This document shows positions 45,609 through 59,189 of a stretch of DNA of 64,000 nucleotides, piece after piece. The first letter of the stretch is position 1. Each line of letters starts with the position of its first letter. Under the pieces are notes generated by a model that was not told where the DNA came from, searched no databases, and saw only the letters and a program-made list of their open reading frames with translations. This DNA is from Stercorarius parasiticus (lineage: Eukaryota; Chordata; Aves; Charadriiformes; Stercorariidae): NCBI GenBank assembly GCA_013396915.1, contig VWZL01000475.1, positions 17,836-81,835 of the forward strand, in the 5' to 3' direction. The position numbers and the translations under genes are program-made.

Positions 45609-48600
45609 TCAGTAGCTGTCATCCAAAAAGAAAGAAAAATTGGACTTCTGGACATTAAAACTTGAATTTTCCATCTTAAAAAACCCCATACCAACTGAGG
45701 TTTCTAAAGCAGTAGGAAAAGCTTCCGCCCACATTTGCTGTACTAAAGGGAGTGTTCTTCCATTCAGTTGCAAGTGACGAGCTAAAAATCTTCCAGAGCT
45801 ATCTGTTGATGGCTTTCGAGATTCTTTGAAATCAAAATGTAGACTCAATTAGTCTGCCACCAAGGACTCCTGAGGATTTCTAGAAACAAAATCTTTGAGG
45901 AGTGCAAGAGGCAGTAGGGTTTTGTGTAAATGACATGTCCTGCAAGAAATGTTGTCTTGTGATAAATTTTTGTTTACCGTACAAGCTTGGCATGGCATAT
46001 TTTGCTTTCTGTTGCAGATTGTATTTCCATAGGTAGCAGTTCAAATGCTATCTGAATCCACAGAAGTACTATATGTTTCTAAAAGCCAAAGAATTGTTAT
46101 TATCACAGGGAAAAATCAAGGTTGAAGTTGGTTCCCCTGAGTGTCTCAATACCGTAGCCTACACACATGTTGGTGGGAGGCTGGAAAAGGGTTGCAGTCC
46201 CTTTCACATCAGTAACAAGGGATGTATTAATGCTAGGTGATGGTATAGAAGGAGCCTTAAGGCCATACCTCCTGTCAAGAATCTCTTCATCCCTGTTTAT
46301 AGTCCAGATGATTTCAACTGAGCTGCGTAGTGGCTACAGATCATACTTGCCAATCTTTATTGCAGGATTAGTTGCTGTAATGGATGTTCTATAGTGATCT
46401 GAAAAAAACGTTCATTTTTTGCATCTTTCTAGTTCAAAAAAAAAAAGAGTTTTTAGATAACTAATAGAAAAGTGAACGAAATTAATCTTTAGGAAGCTAC
46501 ATTTTAGGTATAATGGCTGGTGCAGGGGTAGATTTTGATGTTGAGCAGCAAGTTTGTCTGGGTTGACAGTAGTGACTTGCTTTTGGGCAGGGAGGAGCAA
46601 GGTTGGCATTGTGTTATGAGGCTTTGGTTTTGCAACAGTTATAAAAGTAGTAGAAAGGTTGAAACATTAATTCTTCTTATTAGATGGAAGAAGAGCTGGT
46701 CTTGAGGATAAAACATTTTTAATTATTTTATGTGGACCTGAATTATCTAGATAGGTAATGTAATATAACCTATTTCAAATGCAAGAAGAATGTTAAATGA
46801 AAAACATGTTTTCCTAAACTGATAATGTGATACTTGACCTGAGATACAAGTAGACTGTTTTCATGTAACTGAACAATACTTAAGGTAATGCATTTAGTTG
46901 TAAACTGAGGTTCAGTAATGCTTTCAAATGTTTCCAGAAACTTGGAAATAAGACAAATTTTATTTAAAAAAACCAGTAATTTGCAGACACCTTTTACAAT
47001 TCTGGAAAAAACCCTTACTAGCTGATACAGTTATCGTGATTCAATGAAGTGTGAAGTTTCTACAGTAGTAGAGATTTTTCTGGAGACTGCTCAGATAAAG
47101 AAATGAGATTTGCTTACGAGTATGAACATTCATGCCTTCTCCCTTACTAGAATTAGGGATTTGCAGCTTCATTTTTCTACTCGTCCCCTCTATGTTGTAC
47201 AATCTAATAAAAGGGCTGACTGATCCTTCCAAGTTTTATTACCATGATCTAACTTTACTTTATCTGGATGGAAGGTTTCTGCAGAGTTCTGTACCACATC
47301 TGTAATATTAATGACCTGTGGTTCTTCAGTAGACTACTTGGGCATTGGAGACTCAGGAGAAGTTTATTTTATTAGGACATTTTTTTTAGATACATTTGGT
47401 TGATATTGTCACACTGGAATATCTAATCTTAGATACTAGTGTTTCATTAGTGTTACGATTTCTAGCTATTTCTGCTTGGGGTTCTGCCACGGAGCAGCAA
47501 GTTACCAAAACTGTAGATATATGGTTACTTGACTTACCCATCTGTCCTCCTAACAGTTTGCTGAATACTGTCCAATCCTGAAAACGTTGCAGTGATGTGG
47601 TTTCCCAACTGAACTGGTAGCAGCAGGAATAGCTAGTAAAAGCAGGAGCTGAGTTAAAGTGAACATTGGTGAGAACTTAATCTATTAACAGGCAATTTGT
47701 TCAGAATCAGAAGTCAGATATTTTTTCACTTTCTTCAGCTGAGCTAATCAGAAAAGGACTGTTTCACATGTTTGGAAAAGAATCACTTAAAATTGCCAAG
47801 ATGCTGAAACAATCAGGAAACAGGCTTGAGACAGGAATGGGGATGAAAATGCAAAAAATTTTTTCCTTCCAAACACTGTTCTTTCACAACTATCAAAAAT
47901 CACCATGGACTTGAGTTCTCTGGCCTCGAAAATGCTTAGTGTTTCGTTCTGTCTCTGCTCAGTAATGTGTTCCCTTTCAGGAATGTTTATGAACAAGAGG
48001 GTGGATCTATGGCTACAATACTGTAAGATAAAATGCTCATCGTAAACACAAAAGCATTTGTTTTTGTAACAGTGCAAGTATTTTGTCATAATTAAGAGAA
48101 AGTAATGATACTGTTTGCATCATTTAAGCAGTCATATGATTTCTTAAGAAACTCATAAGAGCTTGTGCCTGTAAAGCCTAAGTGTTCAAGCGTTTTTTTT
48201 AAGATTTCTCTCAGAAACACTGACTTTCTTACTTTCCACGAGTACTTGAACTAAATATTTTTAAATTTAACTTTATCTTGGGGAAAATGTGTGCCGTCTT
48301 CTTTGGATTTTTGAACTAAATAAATTTACTATCTGCAGACATTGAACTCTTAAGACTGTTGTGCATAAAATCATCACACCCAAACTTGATTATGGTAAAA
48401 CTTTTTTTTTTTTTTAAAAAAAAAACACCAACAAAATATTAATTGTAACTAGTTATCTCAGCAGAAATTTTTCACTTTGAAAATAACATGAAAATTGTTA
48501 CTGCCCCACTAGGCATATATTTGTGTTCTTTCATACTGAAAAAAGTGCTATATCAAGCCTACTGATGGACACGGAAGCAGATGAGAAATCTGTCACCTTT

Positions 48601-49300
48601 TTTAAGAAGCTAAAAAAACCTCCTTCCTTCAATTATGGTTTGAGCAATTTGTCAACCTCATTATTAAAAATTCACGCCTTCCCATATGAATTTCTCTGCA
48701 GCTTTTAGACGATGATGTTTGTTGTGGCTTTCTTCACTATATTAAAAGAGCCCTTTCATACTCAGAGGGTTTTTTTTGTTCCCCTCTTGTTCCCTTTGAG
48801 ACACTTGTGCTGTAATCAAATCACCTTTTGATCTTCCTTGATCTTTCTTCTGATTGTTAAACAGATTGATGAGCTCTTTGTCATAAGTCATTTTCTCCCT
48901 CTTCTCAGATTTTAAATAGGGCTACAAATAGCAAATCCTGAGATGTGAGCTCACTGAGATCAGTAAGATTTCGGCTCCAAAAAGGCATAATGAATGTGGA
49001 CTAAACTCCAGTACTTACCTTTTTTATTAGTTATTTATTTTAACCTTCTTACATATTGCTACTCTATGTTAAAACAGTTGAGACAACATCAATCCTTTTT
49101 GATTAGGTGGTACCATAAGGTTGTGGTAAACTTGATTTGTGTAAACTAAATCCCTCTTGGAGATGCTGCTTTTCATGGTTACGGTTCTCCAGGAATCAGG
49201 TCTTGCCCAGTTCTCTGTAATTTCAGAGATGATCTCAATTTTTCTTTCAGTAATCTATGAATGCCAGATGGTTCAGTAGATCTATGAAAATCTGTTTGCT
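45609..49300 (-). pseudogene. Possible decayed coding sequence, protein not identified
   Basis: On the strand opposite SH3YL1, successive coding-like segments appear in shifting frames, as in a decayed intronless copy: about 49179-49300 (STEPSGIHRLLKEKLRSSLK), 48742-48912 (MTYDKELINLFNNQKKDQG), 47787-48089 (100 codons), 47386-47676 (about 97 codons ending SSVTISTKCI), 47200-47340 (VINITDVVQNSAETFHPDKV), 46412-46609 and 45609-45848 (RFLARHLQLNGRTLPLVQQM). Composition is Ser, Gln, Lys and Glu rich, like a large disordered host protein. I could not name a parent gene and see no poly(A) tail, so this stays a hypothesis; chance frames in AT-rich DNA are the alternative. Confidence 0.3.
48402..48425. 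repeat. T14-A10 tract
   Basis: Fourteen T followed directly by ten A: a perfect palindrome of up to 20 bp in intron 9. Confidence 0.9.
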
Positions 49301-51363
49301 GTGAGAATTCCAAGACAGCTTTTCATGCCTCCCGAAATGTATTTTGTCAAGGAAACTTGGCGGTCTGTATGTGAATTTCTTTTTGTTAGTACATTATGGG
49401 TTTTTTTGTGGCCAGGTAAAAACATGTTAACTAAGCCAACACAATTACATGGACTAAGAATCCATAGACTGCTTCTGATGTAAAAAGCTTTTAAAAAAAA
49501 AATCTGTTTTGCAGCTCTCTGAGGGCAATAGCATAATTTTTACTTGTGACTTCACCTCCTGTTTCACATATTTTACTTGCATGCCTGTTCTGCAGTTCAG
49601 TTTCCATCTGACTTGTGATATTGTTTTTACAGCTACTAGCCTGTAGGACAATATTGATCAAACTCAGGGAAAAGACAAAATTTAGCCTGGAACGTGGACA
49701 CCATTCTAGCTGTCTCTACATTAATTAGTGCCTTTAATTACCTGTACTGCTTGTTTAAACACAGTGTGGTGAAACAATGGGATTTTTAGTTAGAGCTGCA
49801 GAGAGAGAGCATCACTCTCTGTGTTTGCAACTTTAAAATAGTCTTGCTTTGCTAAATGTGTATTGAAGGAATTGCTTTATTTTTCTGATATGCTTCTCTT
49901 AACTTAGTTTTAACAAAATTAGTACTATTTTGGAACAACTCAAACTTAACTGGAAGTCTAACATACAACTATTTATAAAGCCTATGCAGTTCCACATTTA
50001 GAAATACCCACTGACAAAAAAATTCTGACAAGTACACTGTAAGAGAAATCTAAGTGTGCCCAAATCTCCTCTTGATGAGCAACTTTTGACTTGGGCATTT
50101 TTATTGTAATTAAAACAAAGCACCACAATAGTAAAGTTAAAGTATTTCACCAGTTTTGAGCCAATAAAATTGAGGTATGTCTGTAGTCTAAGGCTAGGTT
50201 TTTCCCAGTATAATACTTGAATTTTTGCTTTTCCTTTGTTGTCAGAAAGCAAATGCTTAAAGTCTGTCTTTCTAGAATATTGTCAGTATTGCAGTCTTTG
50301 CTTCTTTCTGTCTGTTCTGGATCAAGATGATTTAAAATGGTGTCATCATTCTAAAGATTCATTTGCCAACTTGCATTGTAGTGAAAATGAATGAAAAGCT
50401 TTTAACTGTTAGTTAAGTAAGATTATAAAATGTTTTTGTACTATGCTATTTGTATACATCTAGAAGGGAGAAGGAATCCAAAGCTTGTTTTATTTAAGGA
50501 TGGAGGAAGACTCTCTGGCTTACAATGGGGGGAAAAAAATGCATTTTTCTTTTGAACTGGAAATGAAATCATCCATGGAAACATGATTTATTTCTGTCAC
50601 TGAGACTGGCTGATATTTCAGAGATGTTGGCCCTGAGTCATTTTCATAGGCATTAGACTGTACACTTTTAAAAGTCGGTTCGTTAATGGGGGTATGACAA
50701 CTCAGAGATAAATAGAATAATCTACCTCATGGAGAGCTGATAAAGGAAGCCATTCTTTCAGTTGAATTTCCCATATTTTCCTGTGATATTTCTGTGCTGT
50801 TACTCACTCTTATATAAAAGGAAGTTAACTGGTTAATGAAATTGTTCTCCCATTGTGTGTCTTTATGGCAAAGTGGAGTAGACATTTTTTGTGGTGAATA
50901 AAAGATAATGATTTCAATAATTAACTGAAAACTGGATAAAATAATCAAAATAACAAAATTGGATAAAATCAGATATGTGCATATTCCTTTAGGTGCTGTG
51001 GATGTGTGCTGTATATTTGGAACTGAAAAAAAGCCACTTTTCATTCTTCAGTTCATGAATTACTCCTTTTCCAAGAAAGGCAGAGATTTGCCGTAGGATC
51101 AAGTAGAACTACTTTACATTGTAAGCAAGAACCCTCATCAAGCTGTGCAGTAATCTGTTCCTTCTATACTATAATTTGAGGAGGAACTCTAGCAGATTAT
51201 AAACTGTAAAATCAATAAGGCAGCTCAAAATAACTGATAGATATTTATTTTTGAATATTTTTACGAAGTGAGATATATGATGTGTCTGTCATAATCCTTC
51301 ATGATGTTGTCTGCTAATTTAGTAAACGTGAAGAAGTTAACCCCCTGGAAAGTACCTAAGGTA

Positions 51364-51393
51364 CCTTTGTTGGTCTGTTTGTTTGTTTGTTTT
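51364..51393. repeat. GTTT tetranucleotide repeat
   Basis: Short tandem GTTT units ending in a T run. Confidence 0.75.
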
Positions 51394-54300
51394 TAAGAGT
51401 TTTAGCTAAGCTTGGTCTATTTTTGTGTTTTTCGTGGCAAGGCTTGTGACGTGTTTATATTTAGTTACTGGAAAAATAAAACATCCATCTGGTGGTCCCC
51501 CACAGTATTAATTTTCTTGCTATTATGAGCTCTTTCTTAATACTAACCAAACCCAGGAAATCCCAGGAAATTATTTTTGAGACTATTTTTATCCCTGATT
51601 CACTTTTACTAGGATCGTACTATTACTACCGTGAATGTAATAAGTCAGATAATCAAGCTGCTTGCGGCTTATGTTGTGGCAAACTGAGGGGAAAATATGT
51701 AGCATGCAGGACTTCACTGGTCATACTGGAACAAATAACTTACTGCCTATAATCAGCTAGCTCAAAATACAACGAGGCACAGAGAGATTGAGGTCAAGCG
51801 TGCTAGGATGAAATCGGGGTCTTTCTGATCTTTGCATGCATTGGCAGAGAGCTGTTATGCTAAATACAAACCAGATATACTGGCAATATTTTTTTCCTTG
51901 GCATTTTTTAATGACTTGGAATAAAAATTAGGAAATTAGAGCTAAATCGTAGGAAAATTTCAGTGCCAGCTACGCTTATTTTTAAGTGTAAAGCACCATT
52001 AAGGTGGTAATTCTGATTCACAGCAGTTAAAATGTGAAATTGTTCATGTGAACATAAAAATGTTAAAAGGTATAGGTTAAAGTCTTTTGTCTGAGGCCCT
52101 TGCAAAGCATGCAGCCTAATGTTTTAGCATATTTATGAAATATATGCTTAAAAAGTTATTTCAAAGCTGTGTACTGCATTAGTATTTTCTTTCTGTATTT
52201 TACAAGTAGTAGGACAAAGACAAGTTTAAATAGCTTTCCTATCTATTTATCTAGAAAAGCCTTTGGGAGTATGGGAGCTTCTGCTTCATTAATACTAATA
52301 GAAGCCAAACAGGACTTTTGAGTACCTCAAGGAAGTGGTAGATATACAGGATTTCTATCCAGACTGCAGCAAAATGCCCCGTGCTTGATTGACTTCAGAC
52401 GAAAGCTAACACTGATCTAAGAAATGGAGATCGTTTTGCAGTAACGATAGGGAGATGCTTTACAGATCCATTTTGACAGCAGGGACAAGAAACTTCATAA
52501 CATCTGAAAACTCCATGCTTGAAAACATCCTGACTTCCACATAGTCCCCAACATTCTCCTTACCTCTGGTGAGAGGCAGGAAGGAGATGGGAGGAAATGC
52601 TGCATACCTGTTCCTGGAAGCATACTGAACTTTATACTAAGACTCTGATAACACTTTCCTTTTTCATGTACCCATCTTCACCCTTTCCTCTCAGTGGTGC
52701 ATGTCTATGTTCTTAGTAGATCCTTTGCTATTTAGCAAGGAAGGTGTCAAAAGAAAATAAAAAATAAGGAAATAGAAAATTCTTCTATAAGGAAAAATAG
52801 AAGGGAAAAACTTGCTCTGGTACAATTTTCATGTATTAGTCCCTGCCATAAGGTTAAGACTGTTTCTTCCTTATTCCTTCAACCAGTTCTGCCATTTGTC
52901 AACTATTGCAGAAGGATGAGGAAGAATTTGAGATTAGTGGTACAGCTGTGTATAGGGCAGCAGAGAAATTTGGAGGTACTGTTGGCATAAAAATCTGCCT
53001 TCATATTTGTTGCCATTGGACAAATTGGAGTTAGTGGCTGAATCCCATCTGCAAGACAGAATTTCCTCACGTTTGAACTAAGAGATACTATTTTTGCAAA
53101 TGCAGTTACTATAAGCTTTTTCTTTTGAAGGAGCATCTACACATCCAATATTTCAGTTAACCTAAAAGCATTGTATGTAGCATTGCATCATTTCATAAAA
53201 GTACAAAGAATACTATCAATACCATCTTAAATTTTATCCAAAAATTGCAGAACTGTTTACTGTTCCATTTCATGAACTTTGTCATAACTGTGTACTTTTT
53301 GCCAGGCTGATATAATGAGTATTTAGCGAAGGTTGGTTGGCTGTGCCAGCCTGGGAAGCGTAATGTGAACACAGGTTGGGTCATGGTGGCAGTCCAAGAT
53401 GCTTCGCCCTCATGAGGGTGGATGTTGCAAGTTGCAATACGTAATGCCTCCATGCAAGGTTGAAAAAATTTTCAATCAGTATTTCACAAAACATTACTCT
53501 AAGAAACTGGCAGAAACTACAATAGAATTAAGTTGGGTTTTGAATCTGACAGTACAGAGATTTGAGAAGCAAAATGCAAAGACCATGTATTCATGTTGAG
53601 ATGTTAACTCAGTATGTGTAGAGAAAACATGGAGAAGCTTGTCAACATAATAAAATATCCTCAAATCATTCCTAAATTGTCAGTTTGACCTGAATAAAAC
53701 AGTGCTCAGTTCTCATTACTGTACTTTTCAGAATATGAAGGTTATGCTTAGCATTGCATCTCAGCTTCTGCAGTATGATTTCAGCACAGGCACTATTTGC
53801 ATTAATGTAGTCTTGAACATAATAAAGCCCTTGACATTGATATAGTTTATTTGACCATTTCAGTTTGAATGAAAATTTAAATGTTTTTTGAAAAGGCAGA
53901 AAAATCCAAACAGTAATCAGCAAAAGTACTGTTACGGAATTGACTCTTGCAAGCAGGAGGTGGTTTTTTTTATATCCTAAATATCAAATACATCCACAGA
54001 TGCTTGACAAAAAAGGCACTTCTTTAATGCAAAAGCTGAGTGTGCTGAAACAAAGATAGAAAGCATTCCATCAGCAGATGAAGATGATGAGCCAGCATGT
54101 TCCCTAGTAGGCCAGAAACTCGAAAACAGTGAAATATGTTTCATACTGAATGAGCTTAATTTGCACAGTAACTTAAACTTTGAATACAGTTAGGTCTCTT
54201 TCAGCTATCAGTGAAACCACTGGTTTTGTTCGCTAGATGTGACACTGTTCATAGTGACACAAGTTGGTGACATGGAAGCTGCTTTGAAATGGTCTGTTTC

Positions 54301-57300
54301 CAGCTTATGTGGAAGAGTTCAAAACTACTCGAGCCTTTTCTGGGTTTTGTGTCTATTATAAAAGTGTGTACAATACCTCCATTCCATGCATACAGATTTG
54401 CAGCTGCTGATGAATCTGTTGAGGCTCTGGAGCCAAATTGAGGGTAGTGTACCTTGTGTGGAACATCTGTGGCTAGCTTTGCTTTGTATTGTCTTTAACA
54501 AAAAGTATTAAACATGGAATAGTTTTTTCCAGCCACCATTTCTTTAGTGATAGAGAACGTAGTTATTAATCTATTCTGGAAATCGACTGGAGGGCTTTGC
54601 AACACTGGAAACCTGGGCAAAGTACCTAGTTGAAGTAATACATAATGCCTAGCTTTGCAACTAAGTCAGAAAATAGGGTTCACTGAGACAGTTCCCATGA
54701 GAGTGGAAGAGGGCTTAACATTTGGGTTTGCATTCCTTTCCAGGACTGGGGTGTACATTTAGTACCAAGAGGTATTAAAGAGTGCAGTTCCTGGAATGAC
54801 ACAAGCCTTCCTTAATATTATCCAGGGTACCTTAAACGCTTTGAAATTGCCTTAAATCTACAGCTGCTACAACAGAACAGACATCAGGTCTTCTGGATAG
54901 AAGACACTTATTTGCCTGTAAGTGATTGTAGAATAGAGCAGAGCAACTGGTGCCTGCCCTCCCTCTTCAGAGCAGGGTTGTGTAACTGATAGCACAAACA
55001 GGCATTTGGTGGGCATTTAAAGGGTACTGCTTTACTGCACTGTCAGTTACCCCAAAAAGTCCTTCCTTGTTTTCTTAGTTACGAAGAAGGAATTGTTTTC
55101 AGATTTCAATGTTGAATTTACTTACTTTGAGAATCTTAAGAAGCTTTTTTTCAGGAAGTAGAGAAAGACGGGTGGTTTTGTTTACTTACCCAAAACAAGC
55201 CATAGTTAGTGGCAAAACAACAGCTAAGGCAAGAGATTATTTCTTCTGAGCGTGATTTGCTGAATATCATGTCTCCTGACCTTTGATCAGATGAGCATTA
55301 TTGGAGATTAATTGGATCAATGGTGGCATATGACATACTTCAAGTATCTGTACAGGAAGATTTATGCTTATATCTGATTATAGCAGATTAGTACCTGTAG
55401 ATATAAAATGTCAAATCTACCGTGCATATTTAGGCCTTCCCAAACATCTGTTCAGTGAGATCTGAGGTTGTTGTTTGTGTATGCTGCGGGTTTTTTGAGA
55501 TGAGTCTACGTTTAAAAAACAAAATTAAAAAGGCCATTAAGGAAATTAGTAGTTTAATGTGGATAGGACATTTGAGATTTCAATTGTAAGATTGAACAAA
55601 CACTTGGCTTGTAATTTGTCCAGAAACAACTAAAATGAAATTTGTGAGTAGGAATATACCTGTTCTGCTCTAGAAGCTGAGATAAAATGCTTTCTTCCTA
55701 GGTTAAAGTCTGAGAGATGTGGTCTAAGAATATGGAAAATGAAGCACGCTAGATTGAAAAAAGAACTGATCTGTGAACTGGTGTGATTCATGAACTGAAA
55801 TTATTTTCATGACTTTTTGGTTTTAAGAATACAGTGGGGCTACTATTTTTCTTTCTGAATGAGAGTTGCATGCAGACTTTTTTTCTAAGCAGGCATTAGC
55901 ACGTGTAATATTTTGTTGCCATACAGGACCTGAAAAGTTAATTTCTTCGGGGTTCCAGTACGTAACATGCTTGTGCTTTACTCCCTTTTCCCCAGCTCCC
56001 CCTGGCTCATGTTTCATCTTGTCTTGAGAGAAGAAAGCCATGACATCTTTTAGTTTACTGCCTTCTTTTCCTCTGTGTAATAACTCATATGGCACTTCCT
56101 TTCATCCTTTCTCTGACTTCCCTTGCTTCACTTCCATCTTAAGTCTTTAAAGACAGAACAATTGTCACTTTCCAAAGGTGCTGCTGCTCTGGGCCTATCA
56201 CTAAGCATAGTGAACGATAAAGCCTGAGAGTGGACATTGCCTAATAAGTGTCCAGTGAGTGAATCTTAACATTATAAGGTATTTTGTTTATGATTATAAT
56301 GATATTGTAACCTAGGTAATTCAGTAATCTGACTTAACTGTTGTGCAACCTAGATGTGAACATGAACTCAGCATCATCTTTGTGGGTCTGAGCCCCAACT
56401 TTGAGCCAAAGTTCACATTACCTAAACAATATTTGTTAGAAACGACTTGTGAATAGTAAAGCCTCGGAATGCAAATATCATTAAAGTATGGACTATTAAT
56501 TGCATTAAACTTCTGCATCCGTAAAACATTATGAATTATAACTATATAATTATACCTAATGAGGTCTTAATCTCCAAGATACCAATTTTCAAAAAAGTCA
56601 CATGGGAGAAGATACTATATCTGTCATGGTTTTATTATTGCATGTGGTCATGAAGTGGATATTTTAAGGCAGTGTTGTTTCAGTATTTTATAACATTGCT
56701 GTGGAAATATTTTTTTTTCTCTGTTTACATTCTATGAAGTAAATGAGACAGTCCTTTTTAATAAAGGAATCACATAATATATCCAAGAAGTTTTTTAATT
56801 TGAGGAAATATTCAAACTGGTAGTCACATCCATTGCAAGCCATATATTTTCTATTTCAATAACAGAACACTGTTTTGTGTTGCAGTTATCAACATTTTGA
56901 TTGCTTTCTAAACTCTGAGTGGAAAAATTAGTTGTAACAAAATATTTTTTTGTGGTACGTGTGCATGTAGTTAGTAATAAACATACAATTGGTACTTCTG
57001 TAGTTTTATTTCTTTACACCCTGGAGTATCTTTTTCTGTGTTTTCAGAGGTATTCTGTGCATTTTTGACTGTTATCATAACATAAATGAAATAGTTTCCA
57101 TTGTTTTGTTTCTAAGGAGGCAAGTTTAGTCGCATACATGCATGCTTTCAGACAACTGAACTATTTCTAAGATTATCTTTTAAAAGATCAACAAACCGTG
57201 TCTTCAGTTGTTTAGTGTGACACAGAATTGTTATGATCAAAACCACTGTTAATTCACATACCTTGAATTTAAAACTAGTATTCATTCTTGTTTTAAAACT

Positions 57301-58232
57301 CTTACTTAAAAGGAACTACAAAATGTAGTAGTGACGTAAGGCATGAGATCCTTAAAATTAAAGGATTGAACAGCTTGCCCGAAACTGGCATGTAGGAATG
57401 AGTGGTTTCCTCAAAAATCCAGCACTAAGCCTTGCATCTTTCTTCCACCCACTCCCTCTCAGTTCCTTTCCAATGCTTCATTGACTATCCTTGACACAAT
57501 TCACCTAAGAAATCGAATCTCTGTAGGGCATAATTTTATGTTCATAAGTTATTTTCATAGCTGCTGTTTTACATAATAGTTCAGAAATAGACGTAAAATA
57601 TAATAGAAACCAGGAGAGTAAGTTTAGGTGTAGTAAAAGGTAGATAGTCCCCAGTATGACTGATCATACATAACAAAGACATCAGATTTGCCTCGTTCTT
57701 GGAAAAGGTGCTGTATCACTGACATAATCAGTAGTTTCAGCTCATAATTCTTTGGAGAAAAAAGAGCTGAAGAATTAGCATTATATCAGACAACACGCCG
57801 TCCAATTTCTCTCTCGGTATTGGTGGTCCAGCACACAATTAATGCTTTGACTTCAACCTGATTAATGCTGTTCTTAACTGCTTTTTAAATTAGTATCAAC
57901 AGGTCAATTTTAGGCCTGTTTCCGTAGTCTCTTTGAAATAGCTGCACCATTTAATTCATGTGCTGGTATTTCTTCTTATGGACAGGGAACAGATAAGTGC
58001 ACTAATCACAAAGACATCTTTATTTTCCCTCCCAACTTTGCATCACTTGTCTTCTGTTTGCTAGCTTCCTTTTTCTGTCTTCAGTAGCCTTGGAACAGGT
58101 TCCATTATTGTACACAGAGACTCTTCTCCTTTCAAAACCTCCTAATGTTAAAACAGTTCATAGAACTAATGGCTTTTTGTTGTATTAATGATCATCAAAC
58201 TAATGAGTAACATCTGTGTTTAATATTGTATT

Positions 58233-58976
58233 ATCATAGAATCATAGGCCTGGAAGGGACCTCTGGAGATCATCTAGTCCAACCCCCCTGCCAGAGCAGG
58301 GTCACCTTAGAGCAGGTTGCACAGGAACGCCTCCAGGCGGGTTTTGAATGTCTCCAGAGATGGAGACTCCACCACCTCTCTGGGCAGCCTGTTCCAGTGC
58401 TCTGCCACCCTCAAAGGAAAGAAGTTCCTCCTCATGTTCAGGTGGAACTTCCTATGTTCAAGTTTGTGCCCATTACCTCTTGTCCTGTTGCTGGGCACCA
58501 CTGAAAAGAGCCTGGCCCCATCCTCCTGACACCCACCCTTTAAGTATTTATACGTGTTGATAAGGTCCCCCCTCAGCCGTCTTTTTTCCAGACTGAAGAG
58601 ACCCATATCCTTCAGCCTTTCTTCCTAGGAGAGGTGTTCCAGTCCCCTAATCATCTTGGTAGCCCTTTGCTGTACCCTCTCCAGCAGTTCCCTGTCCTTC
58701 TTGAACTGGGGAGCTCAGAACTGGACACAATATTCCAGATGTAGCCTCACCAAGGCAGAGTAGAGGGGGAGGATGACCTCCCGCCATCTGCTTGCCCCAC
58801 ACTTCTTGATGCATCCCAGGATGGCATTGGCCTTCTTGGCCGCAAGGGCACATTGCTGGCTCATGGTCATCCAGTTGTCCATCAGGACTCCCAGGTCTCT
58901 CTCTGCAGAGCTGCTCTCCAGCAGGTCANTCCAACTAGACTCAGTGCCCCTAATCATGACCCTCTGAGCTCTGAAT
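58233..58976 (-). mobile_element. CR1 LINE, well-preserved 3' fragment
   Basis: The youngest-looking CR1 copy. The reverse-complement tail starts ATCATAGAATCATAGGCCTG and GGAAGGGACCTCTGGAGATC. The minus-strand frame 58307-58606 reads [20 protein letters not shown] then [20 protein letters not shown], the ORF2 C-terminus. An upstream frame (58715-58957) carries [20 protein letters not shown]. One ambiguous base is at 58929. It is 5'-truncated with a frame break between the two pieces, and antisense to SH3YL1. Confidence 0.95.
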
Positions 58977-59189
58977 TATGTTGAATTCTAATATGGCTCC
59001 GGCTTTCAAGTTCTGGGATTTGGAATACATCCGTTCATATTCAAAATCTATATCTTTCTATATTGAAGTTTCTTTAAATTAGGTACACATCCCCTTTATT
59101 TTGGTTTCTCTGAATCTTCATTATTAGTTTTTGTGATTTCGTTACCGTTCTTCTAAATGCATTTGACCAGTTAGCTCTGTGTTGTCTAG

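Noticed and set aside
51492..51752. Frame containing CGKLRGKY, briefly considered as the SH3 exon because of EGKLRG in the human protein
   Set aside because: The rest does not match an SH3 fold: no ALYSF, no WW before it, and no suitable acceptor phase.
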